This document shows, piece after piece, positions 36,496-46,573 of a DNA stretch of 64,000 nucleotides. The stretch spans positions 1,178,001-1,242,000 of the forward strand of contig NZ_CP145732.1 in NCBI RefSeq assembly GCF_036884845.1, given 5' to 3'. The notes beneath the pieces are model-generated. The model searched no databases. It saw only the letters and a program-made list of their open reading frames with translations, and was not told the origin of the DNA. This DNA is from Pseudomonas sp. MAG733B. Lineage in GTDB: Bacteria; Pseudomonadota; Gammaproteobacteria; Pseudomonadales; Pseudomonadaceae. Both the position numbers and the translations under genes were made by a program. Numbering within the stretch: position 1 is the first letter of the stretch; the number at the start of each line of letters is the position of its first letter.

Positions 36496-38442
36496 TCAGA
36501 CGCGGAAGGCCTGAACTGCTGTATGCAGGCGCCCACCCAATACCAGTAGGTTCTCCCCTTGCTCACGCCCTTCACCAATGCGCAGCAAGTTATCCCCACC
36601 CAACTGGTGAATGCGCTCACTGTGATCGCGAATCTCGCTGACGGCGCCGCTCTGCTGGGCGGTGACATCGGCGATGCGTACGGCGGTGTCGGAAATGGTC
36701 TGGATCGCCCCGACGATTTTATCCAGCGCGCCGTCGGCCGCCTGGGCCTGGTTGGCCGTGGCTTCGGCATGCTCGACCTGGGCGCGCATGCCTTCGACCG
36801 ATTGCCGTGCGGCGGTTTGCAGGCCGGCGATCAAGGTCTGGATCTCGGCCGTGGCGCCGGCGGTGCGTTGCGCCAACGAGCGCACTTCCTCGGCCACCAC
36901 GGCAAAGCCGCGCCCCATTTCCCCGGCACGCGCCGCTTCAATGGCGGCGTTCAGTGCCAGCAGGTTGGTCTGGTCGGCGATCGAGCGGATCACTGTCAGC
37001 ACGCCGCCGATGGTTGCGGATTCTTCGGCCAGATGTTCGATCATCTGCGCGTTGCCCTGTACTTCTTCTACCAGCGCATGCAGGCCGGTCAGGCTCAGGC
37101 CGATGACTTTTTGCCCTTGCTCCACTGCCAACCCCGCATGACGACTGGCGTCGGCGGCCTGGCTGGCATCGCCGGCGACTTGCTGGATGGTCGCTTCCAG
37201 CTCACCGAGGGAATCACGGATCAGCGCTGTGTCACCGGCCTGATGCTCGGCGCCGCTGTGCAGTTCATTGCTCAACTCGGCCAGGGTGCGGCTGCTGCCG
37301 GCGACTTGTTCGGCGTTCAGGCGAATGGTCCCCACCAGGGCCACCAGATAGGCGCGCAAGCGATTGAGCGACGCTTCAATGTCATGCAGTTCGCGGTTGG
37401 TCTTGCCCAACTGGATGTCCTGGCTGAAGTCACCCTCGGCCCAGGTCGACAGGGCCGGGGCGAGGTTGGTCAGGGTGCGGGCGAGTTTGCGTTGCAAGGT
37501 ATCGATCAGCAGCGCGATGAGCAGAATCAAGCCGATCATCAGCCCTTGCATCAGTCGCACCTCGCCCTGGATCTGCCCGTGCTGGGCACGCACCACCGGC
37601 TCCAGGCCGGCGATGGCTTGCTGCACGTCGGCGATTTTCAGGTGCGTCGCAGTGCTGAGGTCGGCGCGTTTCTGGATCTGGTCACGGGTGCGTGCCAGTT
37701 CTGCCGGGTAACGGTTGAGCAAACTGTTGAGTTCGCGCTTGAAGCCGACGCCGGCATCTTCGGCGACGGTTTTTTCGGTGTTCTCCAGGCCCATCATCGC
37801 GGCGAAATCATCGGTGTTCGATTCGTTGCTGGCCGTCACGCCAAGCAGCGGTAAGGCATCGATTTGCTCGGCCTGGGCGCGGATGTTGCTGACTTCGCGC
37901 TCGACATCGGCGGCCAGTTCGCTGCGACCGCTGCTGACCAGTTTGTCCCGGGCCAGCGACAGTCTGCCCAGATGCTGGGACGCGGCGAGCAGCGGTGTCA
38001 GGTAGGCCGCGTTGCCTTTGGCGTACTGGCTGAGCTGGTCAAGGCTGGCGCCCAGTTCGCGCTCGGCTTGCAGCAACAGGGCCTGCGGGTCGCCCGCGAG
38101 TTTGCCGGCGGCGAGCAGGTCGGTTTTGCTGAATTCGTCGAGGTTCGACAGGCTGGGGCGCAAGGTTTCAGCCAGCGCCGGTGGCAACTCCCCGAGTTGC
38201 TTTTGCAGGTTGTCGATGGCCTGGCTGGCGCTGCTCAAGCGCAGGGCATCGCCGCTGCCGAGGTAATCCTCGACATTGCGCGCCACTTCATTCTGGAACT
38301 GCTGGGACAAACCCAGGTAACGCTCCATTAATAGATAGGGGCGTTCGAGGGCTTTTTGCGACCACCAAAGCGTGGCGCCAAGGGCCACGCACACGGCGAC
38401 TAAAAGGACGGTGTTGAGATTGGTCAGCAGCTTCAGGCGCAT
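36496..38442 (-). CDS. ctpL: Methyl-accepting chemotaxis protein, CtpL-like
   Basis: Membrane chemoreceptor that signals to CheA. The 648 residues contain a first helix (10-28), a long helical periplasmic sensor region (about 35-300), a second helix near 305-325 ([20 protein letters not shown]), HAMP, and a signalling domain with the hairpin tip '[20 protein letters not shown]' and '[20 protein letters not shown]'. P. aeruginosa CtpL (PA4844), which responds to low phosphate, lies at the same place between dsbD and the diguanylate cyclase gene. The ligand here is inferred from that position only. Confidence 0.85.
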   Translation of the reverse strand: MRLKLLTNLNTVLLVAVCVALGATLWWSQKALERPYLLMERYLGLSQQFQNEVARNVEDYLGSGDALRLSSASQAIDNLQKQLGELPPALAETLRPSLSNLDEFSKTDLLAAGKLAGDPQALLLQAERELGASLDQLSQYAKGNAAYLTPLLAASQHLGRLSLARDKLVSSGRSELAADVEREVSNIRAQAEQIDALPLLGVTASNESNTDDFAAMMGLENTEKTVAEDAGVGFKRELNSLLNRYPAELARTRDQIQKRADLSTATHLKIADVQQAIAGLEPVVRAQHGQIQGEVRLMQGLMIGLILLIALLIDTLQRKLARTLTNLAPALSTWAEGDFSQDIQLGKTNRELHDIEASLNRLRAYLVALVGTIRLNAEQVAGSSRTLAELSNELHSGAEHQAGDTALIRDSLGELEATIQQVAGDASQAADASRHAGLAVEQGQKVIGLSLTGLHALVEEVQGNAQMIEHLAEESATIGGVLTVIRSIADQTNLLALNAAIEAARAGEMGRGFAVVAEEVRSLAQRTAGATAEIQTLIAGLQTAARQSVEGMRAQVEHAEATANQAQAADGALDKIVGAIQTISDTAVRIADVTAQQSGAVSEIRDHSERIHQLGGDNLLRIGEGREQGENLLVLGGRLHTAVQAFRV

Positions 38443-38494
38443 CGCGGGACTACCAACGGCAGAATGGTAAGTGCCTGAAGTTATTGCGTTTCTG

Positions 38495-40165
38495 TTACAG
38501 GGTTATGACGGATGGGGTCGATTGAGATGAAAAAGTGGCACTTTGCTTTGACGGCTGCGCGGCCTGCACGCGGTTGCGTCCGGCGCCTTTTGCCCGGTAC
38601 AGCGCCTCGTCGGCCTGGCTGGCCATCGACAGGCTGTCGGAGCTTTCGCACAACTCAACCACCCCCGCGCTGAACGTGCACCACAGATCCTGCGGCTGGG
38701 CAGGGTAGTGGATTTCGGCAAAACGCTGACGGATTTCATCCAGTACGTTCCAGGCCGCTTCGAGGTCGGTGTCGGGCATGACGATGGCAAATTCTTCACC
38801 GCCGTATCGGCCAATGAAGTCGGTCTTGCGCAACCGCTGCTTGAGAAACAGCGCGAGGCTCTTGATCACCCGGTCGCCCATGGGGTGACCGTGGCTGTCG
38901 TTGACCCGTTTGAAGTGGTCGATGTCGAGCATGGCAAAGCTCAGCGGCTTGTTCTCGCGGCGCGCGCGGAACGAGCAATCTTCGAGCAATTGCAGGATGT
39001 GGGTGTGGTTGTACAGACCGGTGAGGCTGTCGCGAACCATCCGCGCCTTGAGGTTACGCGCCCGCGCCGCGCGGTTGCGCACGGTGGTGATCAGGTGCCG
39101 CGGCTTGATCGGCTTGGTCAGGAAGTCATCGCCGCCCTCGCTCATGGCGTCGAGTTGCTTGTCCAGATCGTCTTCGGCCGAGAGATAAATGATCGGCACG
39201 CTGACATAACGGTCGTTGTGGCGGATCACCTTGGCCAGTTCGGTACCGGTGCAGGCCGGCATGTACATGTCGAGGATAATCAGGTCCGGCTGGAAGTCGG
39301 CCAGTTCGGCCATGGCCTGGATTGGTTCGATCAGCGTGCGGGTGACGATCCCGGCACTGTTGAGCAGACGCTCGGTGTGCAGGGCCTGGGCGCGGGAGTC
39401 GTCGATGATCAGCACTTTATAAGGTTCGTACTGGGCGACGCAGGTCAGGACTTCGATTTTCTCCAGCAGGCTCGACGCTTCGAGGGTGCCGGTGAGGAAC
39501 TCCTGGCCACCGGCGCGCACGGCGGCGAGACGGGTCGGGGTGTCGGTTTCGTGCAGGCTGAAAAACAGCAGCGGCAAACGATGATCGAGACCTTCCTGGG
39601 CTTCGGCGGCCAGTTTCAGGCCAACGCCGGGGCCACTGAAGTCGACGTCCATGACAATCGCTGCGGGCAGACGCTCGACCATCGAGGAACGAAACGCCGC
39701 CACGCTGTCGAGGGACTGGGCGCTGAGCCCGAAAAATTCCAGTTGTTTGGCCAGGCGTTCAGCGCGGTCGTGGTCCTGCAGCATCACGTAGATCGGCTTG
39801 CGCAGCGGCGGCAGGAACGTTTGGTCGAGCTGATCGCCATGCCGCAGACCGGTGCGCGACAGGCGCTGCATCAAACGGTTGAGGTCGGTGATCAGGCCGC
39901 TGCTCAGGCGTCCGCGATTGGCGTCGACAGCCTCCAGCGACTGGCCGATGTGGCGTGCCAGTTGCGTGTGTTCCGGCTGTTCGAAGCGCTCGGCGAAACG
40001 CAGCAGGCGCAGGTTGGCCTCACTCAGTTCCGACAAATCGGTGGTGGACCACTCGCTGCGTTGCAGGCGCTGCCATATCTCAAGTATCTGACGTGCCTGA
40101 TGAATTACCCGCTGGGCAAAGTGGTGCTTGAGGCGCTCGCGGCTGGGGTCTTCTGGCTCGGTCAT
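38495..40165 (-). CDS. gcbA: Diguanylate cyclase response regulator GcbA
   Basis: Makes cyclic di-GMP; the P. fluorescens and P. aeruginosa homologues promote surface attachment. The 556 residues have an N-terminal helical (Hpt-like) part, a first receiver-like domain (about 125-245; [26 protein letters not shown]), a canonical receiver (about 250-370; [31 protein letters not shown]) and a GGDEF domain with GGEEF in [15 protein letters not shown]. An inhibitory I-site RKTD lies five residues before it. The ATG at 40163-40165 has its AGGA almost adjacent, so translation may be weak or the start may differ. Confidence 0.88.
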   Translation of the reverse strand: MTEPEDPSRERLKHHFAQRVIHQARQILEIWQRLQRSEWSTTDLSELSEANLRLLRFAERFEQPEHTQLARHIGQSLEAVDANRGRLSSGLITDLNRLMQRLSRTGLRHGDQLDQTFLPPLRKPIYVMLQDHDRAERLAKQLEFFGLSAQSLDSVAAFRSSMVERLPAAIVMDVDFSGPGVGLKLAAEAQEGLDHRLPLLFFSLHETDTPTRLAAVRAGGQEFLTGTLEASSLLEKIEVLTCVAQYEPYKVLIIDDSRAQALHTERLLNSAGIVTRTLIEPIQAMAELADFQPDLIILDMYMPACTGTELAKVIRHNDRYVSVPIIYLSAEDDLDKQLDAMSEGGDDFLTKPIKPRHLITTVRNRAARARNLKARMVRDSLTGLYNHTHILQLLEDCSFRARRENKPLSFAMLDIDHFKRVNDSHGHPMGDRVIKSLALFLKQRLRKTDFIGRYGGEEFAIVMPDTDLEAAWNVLDEIRQRFAEIHYPAQPQDLWCTFSAGVVELCESSDSLSMASQADEALYRAKGAGRNRVQAAQPSKQSATFSSQSTPSVITL

Positions 40166-40457
40166 ATCCTGACTACTAGTTAGGGTGCACGCTGAGGTCG
40201 ACTGGTGGCTCTATGCTAGCACCTCTTTTCAATAACATGAGAGCTGTACGTCAATAATCTGCAAAGCGGACGCATTCAGTTTCTGACTGATGAGTCGGTA
40301 ATCGAATATTGATTCTCGTGAAGTGCTTGTGAGCTGGGGCTTTCAAGGGTTCTGCTGCTGTTCATGCAGCCATTTTCGAGGGCGAAAGTGAATCTCGTCT
40401 GTCAGGCTCTTTCGATTTTTGTCGGCTTAAATAGAAGCGCAATTTCGTGTGTAGGGG

Positions 40458-40476
40458 CCTAAGGGATTCCCTTAGG
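40458..40476. promoter_or_regulatory. 19-bp perfect palindrome upstream of the DUF2333 gene
   Basis: CCTAAGGGA-T-TCCCTTAGG, fully symmetrical around one central base, 113 bp before the DUF2333 ATG. Either a dimeric regulator site or a short hairpin. Confidence 0.45.
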
Positions 40477-40504
40477 GGCTGTGGGCGGATAATTTTCCTC
40501 ATTA

Positions 40505-40518
40505 ACCCGACGTCGGGT
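40505..40518. promoter_or_regulatory. 14-bp perfect palindrome upstream of the DUF2333 gene
   Basis: ACCCGACGTCGGGT, 71 bp before the ATG at 40590 and 28 bp after the larger palindrome. Its position close to the presumed promoter fits an operator. Confidence 0.4.
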
Positions 40519-40589
40519 GCCGGGCCAAGGCACGTTGTTGTATGGTTGTGATCGAACCGATGAACCCAAGTAATAGAAAGGAAATCGCC

Positions 40590-41657
40590 ATGCTGGACTG
40601 GAAGAACCGCGCCGGTAGCGCGCCTGAACGTGCCGCTGAGCCGAAATCGGCCACCCGCAGTTATCTGGGCGGCCTGTTGTTCAGCCGCGCGCTGGCCACG
40701 TTGATCGGCCTCTACCTGTTGGTGGCGATTGCTCTCGGTTGGTACTGGAGCCAGGAGCCCGAGCTGTTCCCGGTGCAGCAGACGGCGCAAATGGCTGCCG
40801 AGAAAGAAGGCAAGCAAATGGTGGTCGGCTATACCACGGTGGAAACCCTCAAGACCGTTGCCGGCACGTTGCTGACCAAGCAGGGCGGTTACATTTCCAA
40901 CGACCGTTTCCCGCCGGGCCTGTGGATGGACAACATGCCGAGCTGGGAATATGGCGTGCTGGTGCAGGTGCGTGATCTGAGCCGTGCACTGCGTAAAGAC
41001 TTCGCCCGCTCGCAGTCGCAGTCCGCTGAAGACGCCGACCTGGCCAAGGCCGAGCCGCGTTTCAACTTCGACAACAAGAGCTGGGTGCTGCCATCCAGTG
41101 AGTCCGAATACCAGGAAGGCATCAACTCCCTGAGCCGTTATCAGGCGCGCCTGTCTGACCCGAACCAGAAGAGCGCGCTGTTTTATGCTCGCGCCGACAA
41201 CCTGAACAACTGGCTGGGCGATGTCGGCACGCGTCTGGGTTCGCTGTCGCAACGACTGTCGGCCAGTGTTGGCCGGGTCAAGCTCAACACGGCGCTGAAG
41301 ACCGAGGTCGTGGTACCGGGTGTCGCGCCGCAGGTTGACGAAGAGATCGTCGAAACCCCGTGGCTGCAAATCGACAACGTGTTCTACGAAGCTCGTGGCC
41401 AGGCGTGGGCCTTGTCGCACTTGCTGCGCGCCATCGAAGTCGACTTCGCCGATGTGCTGGCCAAGAAGAACGCCACGGTCAGCGTGCGTCAGATCATTCG
41501 TGAGCTGGAAGCGTCGCAAGAGCCGGTCTGGAGCCCGATGATCCTCAACGGCAGCGGCTTCGGCGTATTGGCCAACCACTCGCTGGTCATGGCCAACTAT
41601 ATTTCCCGGGCCAACGCGGCAGTGATCGATTTGCGTCAATTGCTCAATCAGGGCTGA
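40590..41657 (+). CDS. DUF2333 family protein
   Basis: A 355-residue protein of the DUF2333 family, conserved in gamma-proteobacteria, function unknown. A cytoplasmic N-terminus is followed by one membrane helix near 41-57 (ATLIGLYLLVAIALGWYW) and a large periplasmic part with the conserved GYISNDRFPPGLWMDNMPSW and 'DNVFYEARGQAWALSHLLRA'. I chose the ATG at 40590, with AAGGAAA upstream, over the frame start at 40542. The Nudix gene follows after 3 bp, so they are co-transcribed, in the same order as in PAO1 by memory. Confidence 0.88.
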   Translation: MLDWKNRAGSAPERAAEPKSATRSYLGGLLFSRALATLIGLYLLVAIALGWYWSQEPELFPVQQTAQMAAEKEGKQMVVGYTTVETLKTVAGTLLTKQGGYISNDRFPPGLWMDNMPSWEYGVLVQVRDLSRALRKDFARSQSQSAEDADLAKAEPRFNFDNKSWVLPSSESEYQEGINSLSRYQARLSDPNQKSALFYARADNLNNWLGDVGTRLGSLSQRLSASVGRVKLNTALKTEVVVPGVAPQVDEEIVETPWLQIDNVFYEARGQAWALSHLLRAIEVDFADVLAKKNATVSVRQIIRELEASQEPVWSPMILNGSGFGVLANHSLVMANYISRANAAVIDLRQLLNQG

Positions 41658-41660
41658 GTC

Positions 41661-42218
41661 ATGGTCGATAACGCCAGAGAGGCTGCGCACCGTGCGGCCT
41701 CTGATGCTGAACAGATCGCCTGGGTCGACGAGCAGGACAACCTGCTCGGCGCCCTGGTCCGTTCCGAACTGCGTGAGCGCGGGCTGATCGGGCGCGGTAC
41801 CTACATTATGTTGTTCAACTCCGCCGGTGAGCTGTGCGTGCATCGGCGGACATTGAGCAAGGCGATTTATCCCGGTTATTGGGACGTGGCGGCGGGCGGC
41901 ATGGTGCTTGCCACGGAAACCTATGCCGAGTCGGCGGCCCGGGAGCTGGAAGAGGAATTGGGTGTGGGCGGCGTGGAATTGACCGCCCACGATCACTTTT
42001 TCTTTGAGGACACCGGCAATCGCCTGTGGTGTTCGGCGTTTTCAGCGGTGTGGGACGGCCCGTTGATCCTGCAACCGGAAGAGGTGCTGGAAGCGCGCTT
42101 TATCCCCATTGATCAGGTCATGCAGGAAATCGAGCAAAAGCCTTACTGCCCGGACTCTTTGGCCGCGTTGAAGCGCTATCTTCGCTCACGTGGCGAAGAC
42201 GTCGCAAAAGAGGCATAA
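41661..42218 (+). CDS. Nudix hydrolase
   Basis: A 185-residue pyrophosphatase of the Nudix superfamily, YfcD-like in length and in the lead-in GTYIMLFNSAGELCVHRR. The Nudix box is perfect: G-x5-E-x7-REUxEExGU in GMVLATETYAESAARELEEE and LGV. The substrate is not evident. It begins 3 bp after the DUF2333 stop and ends before a strong terminator. Confidence 0.93.
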   Translation: MVDNAREAAHRAASDAEQIAWVDEQDNLLGALVRSELRERGLIGRGTYIMLFNSAGELCVHRRTLSKAIYPGYWDVAAGGMVLATETYAESAARELEEELGVGGVELTAHDHFFFEDTGNRLWCSAFSAVWDGPLILQPEEVLEARFIPIDQVMQEIEQKPYCPDSLAALKRYLRSRGEDVAKEA

Positions 42219-42223
42219 ATTGG

Positions 42224-42254
42224 CGCCGATTGGCTCTTAGCAATCGGCGTTTTT
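42224..42254 (+). terminator. Strong terminator after the Nudix gene
   Basis: CGCCGATTG (42224-42232), loop GCTCTTAG, CAATCGGCG (42241-42249), then TTTTT. It starts 6 bp past the stop codon and ends the DUF2333-Nudix transcript. Confidence 0.9.
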
Positions 42255-42300
42255 GCCGTTACACTGCGCGACCTTTTCAAGCTGAACCGGTATTGCTTCA

Positions 42301-42404
42301 CCTGTAGGAGCGAGCTTGCTCGCGAAGAGCGTAAGGAAGACACGTGCTACCTGATGCCACGCGTTATCGTTGACGTCCATCGCGAGCAAGCTCGCTCCTA
42401 CAGG
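42301..42404. repeat. Inverted REP pair between the Nudix gene and yciH
   Basis: CCTGTAGGAGCGAGCTTGCTCGCGAAG and ATCGCGAGCAAGCTCGCTCCTACAGG with a 48-bp spacer; a near-perfect pair of the commonest REP type in the window. Confidence 0.88.
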
Positions 42405-42513
42405 ATCAGGTTTTACCGTTTCAGTAGCGCTGCCCCTGCCTGAGTGGGGCTTCGCGGTCGATGGCACTTCCCAAGTGCTGCGACCAGTCTTTGTCCTCCC
42501 AAGAGGATTGCCG

Positions 42514-42885
42514 GTGGCCAAAAAAGCCGCATCCTTCGCCGCCTTAGGTGGCCTGGTATTTTCCACCGACGCAGGTCGTCATTGTCCGGATTGCAGTAAA
42601 CCGGTGGACGCCTGCATCTGCAAACAGACCGTTATCCCGGCCGGCGACGGCATTGCTCGCGTGCGTCGCGAAAGCAAGGGCCGTGGCGGCAAGACGGTGA
42701 CCACCATCACCGGCGTGCCGTTGGCTGAAGACGCGCTCAAGGAACTGGCGACCACGTTGAAGAAGCGTTGTGGCACCGGCGGGGCGTTGAAAGACGGGAT
42801 CATTGAAATCCAGGGCGATCATGTCGAGCTACTCTTGGCTGAACTGATCAAGCTCGGTTTCAAAGCGAAGAAGTCCGGCGGCTAG
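42514..42885 (+). CDS. yciH: SUI1/eIF1-like translation factor YciH
   Basis: A 123-residue protein of the bacterial SUI1 (eIF1-like) family, thought to influence start-site choice by the ribosome. It has a Cys-rich N-terminal part (HCPDCSKPVDACICK) that looks like a zinc site and the SUI1 fold with 'RRESKGRGGKTVTTITGVPL' and GTGGALKDGIIEIQGDH. The start is a GTG at 42514 with AGAGG seven bases upstream; a longer frame from 42370 would run through a REP. speA follows after a structured 219-bp gap. Confidence 0.9.
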   Translation: MAKKAASFAALGGLVFSTDAGRHCPDCSKPVDACICKQTVIPAGDGIARVRRESKGRGGKTVTTITGVPLAEDALKELATTLKKRCGTGGALKDGIIEIQGDHVELLLAELIKLGFKAKKSGG

Positions 42886-42889
42886 CAGC

Positions 42890-42967
42890 CTCTGTGAAAC
42901 CCACCAGCGGCTTGATCCGGACCTGATTGTTGTCAGGCCCGGCGTCGTCACCATGGTTTTCACAGAG
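42890..42967 (+). promoter_or_regulatory. Nested stem-loop between yciH and speA
   Basis: An outer 10-bp stem, CTCTGTGAAA (42890-42899) with TTTCACAGAG (42958-42967), encloses a hairpin CCGGACCTGA-TTGTTG-TCAGGCCCGG (42917-42942) with one mismatch. It begins 5 bp after the yciH stop and ends 137 bp before the speA ATG. There is no U-tract, so it may be more than a terminator. Confidence 0.5.
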
Positions 42968-43021
42968 CCTGTTCATGACCGGTTTCTAAACTCACTGCCG
43001 TCGGCGGGGTCTACCCCCTCG

Positions 43022-43050
43022 TTGACGAACCGTCATTTTCATTCTTTAGA
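43022..43050 (+). promoter_or_regulatory. Possible sigma-70 promoter of speA
   Basis: TTGACG (43022-43027), 17-bp spacer, TTTAGA (43045-43050). The -35 is good and the -10 poor. It lies 55 bp before the speA ATG. Confidence 0.35.
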
Positions 43051-43104
43051 CTGCGCCGGCCTGAATCCAGGCGACGCACTATGACTTCTTTATAGGGGAC
43101 TTCG

Positions 43105-45018
43105 ATGTCCGTACGACGCACACGCAAAGACGATGGCAGCCAATGGACAGTTGCGGACAGCCGCAGTGTTTACGGGATTCGCCATTGGGGGGCCGGGTAT
43201 TTCGCGATCAATGACGCCGGTCGCGTCGAAGTTCGTCCGAACGGTCCGAGCAGTTCGCCTATCGACTTGTTCGAACAAGTCGACCAGCTGCGCAAAAGCG
43301 GCCTGTCGCTGCCGTTGCTGGTCCGTTTCCCGGACATTCTGCAAGACCGCGTGCGTCAGCTGACCGGTGCGTTCGACGCCAACATTGCGCGTCTGGAATA
43401 CCAGAGCAAGTACACCGCGCTGTACCCGATCAAGGTGAACCAGCAGGAAGCGGTGATCGAGAACATCATCGCCACCCAGAACGTGTCCATCGGTCTGGAA
43501 GCCGGCTCCAAGCCTGAACTGCTGGCGGTGCTGGCGCTGGCGCCGAAGGGCGGCACCATCGTCTGCAACGGCTACAAGGACCGCGAGTTCATTCGCCTGG
43601 CCTTGATGGGCCAGAAGCTCGGCCACAACGTGTTCATCGTGATCGAGAAAGAATCCGAAGTCGGCCTGGTGATCGAAGAAGCCGCCTCGCTGAAGGTCAA
43701 GCCACAGGTCGGCCTGCGTGTGCGCCTGTCGTCCCTGGCCTCGTCCAAGTGGGCGGACACCGGTGGCGAGAAATCCAAGTTCGGCCTGTCGGCGGCGCAA
43801 CTGCTGTCGGTGGTCGAGCGTTTCCGTGCCGCTGGCCTGGATCAGGGCATTCGCCTGCTGCACTTCCACATGGGTTCGCAGATCGCCAACCTGGCCGACT
43901 ACCAGCACGGCTTCAAGGAAGCGATCCGTTACTACGGCGAATTGCGCAACCTCGGCCTGCCGGTGGACCACATCGACGTCGGCGGCGGTTTGGGCGTGGA
44001 CTACGACGGTACGCACTCGCGTAACGCCAGTTCCATCAACTACGACATGGACGATTACGCCGGTGTCGTTGTCGGGATGCTCAAGGAATTCTGCGACGCG
44101 CAGAGCCTGCCGCACCCGAACATCTTCTCCGAAAGCGGCCGCTCCCTGACCGCGCACCACGCCATGCTGGTGATCCAGGTGACCGACGTCGAGAAACACA
44201 ACGACGACGTGCCGCAGATCGAGAACAAGGAAGCGCTGCCGGAAACCGTGCAGTGGCTGGTAGACCTGCTGGGCCCGACCGATATCGAGATGGTCACCGA
44301 AACCTACTGGCGCGCCACGCACTACATGAGCGATATCGCTGCCCAGTACGCCGACGGCAAGCTGACCCTGGCCGAAAAAGCCCTGGCCGAGCAATGCTAT
44401 TTCGCCGTATGCCGTCGCCTGCACAACTCGTTGAAGGCGCGTCAGCGTTCCCACCGTCAGGTGCTGGACGAGCTCAACGATAAGCTGGCCGACAAGTACA
44501 TCTGCAACTTCTCGGTATTCCAGAGCCTGCCGGACACCTGGGCCATCGATCAGGTCCTGCCGATCATCCCGCTTCATCGTCTCGACGAAGAGCCGCTGCG
44601 CCGCGCCGTGCTGCAGGATTTGACCTGCGACTCCGACGGCAAGATCAACCAGTACGTCGACGAGCAGAGCATTGAAACCAGCCTGCCGGTACACGCGTTG
44701 AATGAAGGCGAGGATTATCTGTTGGGAGTGTTCCTGGTGGGCGCCTACCAGGAAATTCTCGGCGACATGCACAACCTGTTCGGTGACACCGATTCGGTGA
44801 ACATCTACCAGAACGCCGATGGCAGCGTGTACCACGCCGGTATCGAAACCCACGACACCATCGAAGACATGCTGCGCTACGTGCACTTGTCGCCCGAAGA
44901 ACTGATGACCCATTACCGCGACAAGTGCGCCAATGCCCGCATCACTGCCGCCGAGCGCACCCAGTTCCTCGATGCCCTGCGTCTGGGCCTGACCCGTTCG
45001 TCTTACCTGTCTTCCTGA
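43105..45018 (+). CDS. speA: Biosynthetic arginine decarboxylase SpeA
   Basis: PLP enzyme that turns arginine into agmatine, the first step to putrescine. The 637 residues are full length. The PLP-lysine region is [19 protein letters not shown]; other family motifs are [20 protein letters not shown], '[20 protein letters not shown]', [13 protein letters not shown] and [16 protein letters not shown]. The ATG at 43105 has AGGGGA upstream. Monocistronic, followed by two large inverted repeats. Confidence 0.97.
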   Translation: MSVRRTRKDDGSQWTVADSRSVYGIRHWGAGYFAINDAGRVEVRPNGPSSSPIDLFEQVDQLRKSGLSLPLLVRFPDILQDRVRQLTGAFDANIARLEYQSKYTALYPIKVNQQEAVIENIIATQNVSIGLEAGSKPELLAVLALAPKGGTIVCNGYKDREFIRLALMGQKLGHNVFIVIEKESEVGLVIEEAASLKVKPQVGLRVRLSSLASSKWADTGGEKSKFGLSAAQLLSVVERFRAAGLDQGIRLLHFHMGSQIANLADYQHGFKEAIRYYGELRNLGLPVDHIDVGGGLGVDYDGTHSRNASSINYDMDDYAGVVVGMLKEFCDAQSLPHPNIFSESGRSLTAHHAMLVIQVTDVEKHNDDVPQIENKEALPETVQWLVDLLGPTDIEMVTETYWRATHYMSDIAAQYADGKLTLAEKALAEQCYFAVCRRLHNSLKARQRSHRQVLDELNDKLADKYICNFSVFQSLPDTWAIDQVLPIIPLHRLDEEPLRRAVLQDLTCDSDGKINQYVDEQSIETSLPVHALNEGEDYLLGVFLVGAYQEILGDMHNLFGDTDSVNIYQNADGSVYHAGIETHDTIEDMLRYVHLSPEELMTHYRDKCANARITAAERTQFLDALRLGLTRSSYLSS

Positions 45019-45037
45019 GGTAAGTCCCGCTCACATC

Positions 45038-45084
45038 AGGTTGTCTGAAAATGTACCGCACGCTGCGGAAATTTCAGATGACCT
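45038..45084 (+). terminator. Long stem-loop just after speA, probable terminator
   Basis: AGGTTGTCTGAAA (45038-45050) pairs with TTTCAGATGACCT (45072-45084) at 11 of 13 positions, and an inner CCGCA-CGC-TGCGG (45056-45068) closes the tip. It starts 20 bp after the speA stop. No clear U-run follows. Confidence 0.55.
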
Positions 45085-45110
45085 GGTGCGGCGATTCTCT
45101 TTTTCCACGC

Positions 45111-45171
45111 GAAACGACCTACGTCCTCGGCTATCCAAGCCATTTGGTCTTCTTTTCGCGTAGGTCATTTC
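45111..45171. other. Second large inverted repeat upstream of vgrG
   Basis: GAAACGACCTACG (45111-45123) and CGTAGGTCATTTC (45159-45171) are complementary at 12 of 13 positions around a 35-nt, T-rich spacer. It ends 80 bp before the vgrG ATG. The 232-bp gap between speA and vgrG consists largely of this and the preceding stem-loop. Confidence 0.5.
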
Positions 45172-45250
45172 CTAAGTTGTACTTCGCCTCTCTACTCGGC
45201 CATGTCTCTCGGCGAGAATCCCCGGCCGCCCCTCCTGTAGAGAATCGCCG

Positions 45251-46573
45251 ATGTTCGATCCCGTCAACGAACCTGAATTTCGTCTGGTCGTAGCAGGTCT
45301 GTCCGACGCCTTCGAGGTCGTGGCCTTTACCGGTAGAGAAGCCATCAGCGAGCCGTTCGTGTTCGACGTCGATCTGCTGATCAACGACCCGGCACTCGAT
45401 CTTGCCAGCCTGCTGTACCGCTCGGCCGTCTTGCATTTCGGGCCGGCGGGAAACAGCGTCCATGGACATTTGCATGAACTGGTGCAGCGCGACCACGGTT
45501 CGACGCTCAGGCTTTGCCATGTGCGGCTGGGGCCGAAACTTTCGTGCCTGGCCCAGCGATTCAGCCAGCGTATCTTCAGCGCCCGTTCGGTGCCGCAAAT
45601 CCTCGACCAGGTGCTCAGGGAACACGGAATAGTTGGCCAGGACCGGCGTTTCGAGCTGGACGATGATTACCCGCTGCGGGATTTCTGCACGCAGTACCGC
45701 GAATCGGATCTGCAATTCCTGCAACGGTTGTGCGCTCAGGAGCGGATTCACTATCACTTTGAGTCCCCCGCACGCGGGCACTGCGTGGTGTTCGCCGATG
45801 GGCAGACGCATTTTCCCGTGGGTGATGTGGCGGTCTTCAGACGCGAGGGTGAACCATCGGCGGTGCGGCGCTTCGAGGTGCAGCGATGTGCCGACAGCTT
45901 GCAGCAAAGTGCTGAATGCCACACGGATCTGGCGACGTTGCGCAGCGGGCAATGGATGCCGCTGGCCGACCATCCGGTGAAAGAGTGGAATCAGCTGTGG
46001 CTGCTGACCCATGTCGAACATCAGGGCAGCCAGGACCCGCTCAACCCTTACCGTAATCAGGTGCGCGCGATGCACTGGGCTGCACCGTTCGAGTCACCGC
46101 ACTGCGCGCCGAAGCCCAGGATGCACAGCCTGCAACGGGGATGGGTGGTGAGTGTTGATGAGCCACAGCCGGATCCTTCGCGCCCGGTGGCCGTGCAGTT
46201 TGACTGGTCGTATCAGGGGGAGGGGGCAACGCCCGGCCACTGTTGGCTGCCGTTGGCCCCGCAGTTGCAAACGGCCAGTGGCGCGTCGTTGAACGAAGGT
46301 GTGGAGGTGGTGGTGAGTTTCATCGAAGGCGATCCGGATCAGCCATTGATTACCGGAGTACTTCACCAGCCTAAGCAGGGTGAAAAGGCTGATGCGGCGG
46401 GGGCCGTCCCCGTCGATGAGCACCTGCCCGACGGCGTGCAGGACTGGCTGCGTTCGGGTGAGCCTTTGCTGTTGTTGTGTCTGATGCCCGGTGGCGGCAG
46501 CTTCAATCATTGCACGCAGGCGCTATGCACCTGCCGGACGGCAGTGCGACTTGGCCAGAGCGGTGCGGCATGA
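45251..46573 (+). CDS. vgrG: Short VgrG-like type VI secretion tip protein
   Basis: VgrG trimers form the tip of the type VI secretion needle and carry effectors. These 440 residues have the gp27-like base (FRLVVAGLSDAFEVVAFTGR, 'YRESDLQFLQRLCAQERIHY') and the gp5-like OB fold ('GEGATPGHCWLPLAPQLQTA', VEVVVSFIEGDPDQPLITG). They stop soon after, ending in a Cys-rich GGGSFNHCTQALCTCRT. Usual VgrGs have about 600-750 residues with a long beta-helical spike; that part is missing. Its stop overlaps the next gene by 4 bp (ATGA). No other secretion-system genes are nearby, so it is an orphan. Confidence 0.85.
   Translation: MFDPVNEPEFRLVVAGLSDAFEVVAFTGREAISEPFVFDVDLLINDPALDLASLLYRSAVLHFGPAGNSVHGHLHELVQRDHGSTLRLCHVRLGPKLSCLAQRFSQRIFSARSVPQILDQVLREHGIVGQDRRFELDDDYPLRDFCTQYRESDLQFLQRLCAQERIHYHFESPARGHCVVFADGQTHFPVGDVAVFRREGEPSAVRRFEVQRCADSLQQSAECHTDLATLRSGQWMPLADHPVKEWNQLWLLTHVEHQGSQDPLNPYRNQVRAMHWAAPFESPHCAPKPRMHSLQRGWVVSVDEPQPDPSRPVAVQFDWSYQGEGATPGHCWLPLAPQLQTASGASLNEGVEVVVSFIEGDPDQPLITGVLHQPKQGEKADAAGAVPVDEHLPDGVQDWLRSGEPLLLLCLMPGGGSFNHCTQALCTCRTAVRLGQSGAA

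Larger units (their letters stand above)
40166..40589. other. 424-bp divergent intergenic region with two perfect palindromes
   Basis: It separates gcbA (leftward) from the DUF2333 gene (rightward) and must hold both promoters. No gene is seen; the long minus-strand frame here is a shadow of the DUF2333 gene. It contains the 19-bp palindrome CCTAAGGGATTCCCTTAGG (40458-40476) and the 14-bp palindrome ACCCGACGTCGGGT (40505-40518). The part 40180-40450 is AT-richer and I see no further structure in it. Confidence 0.6.
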
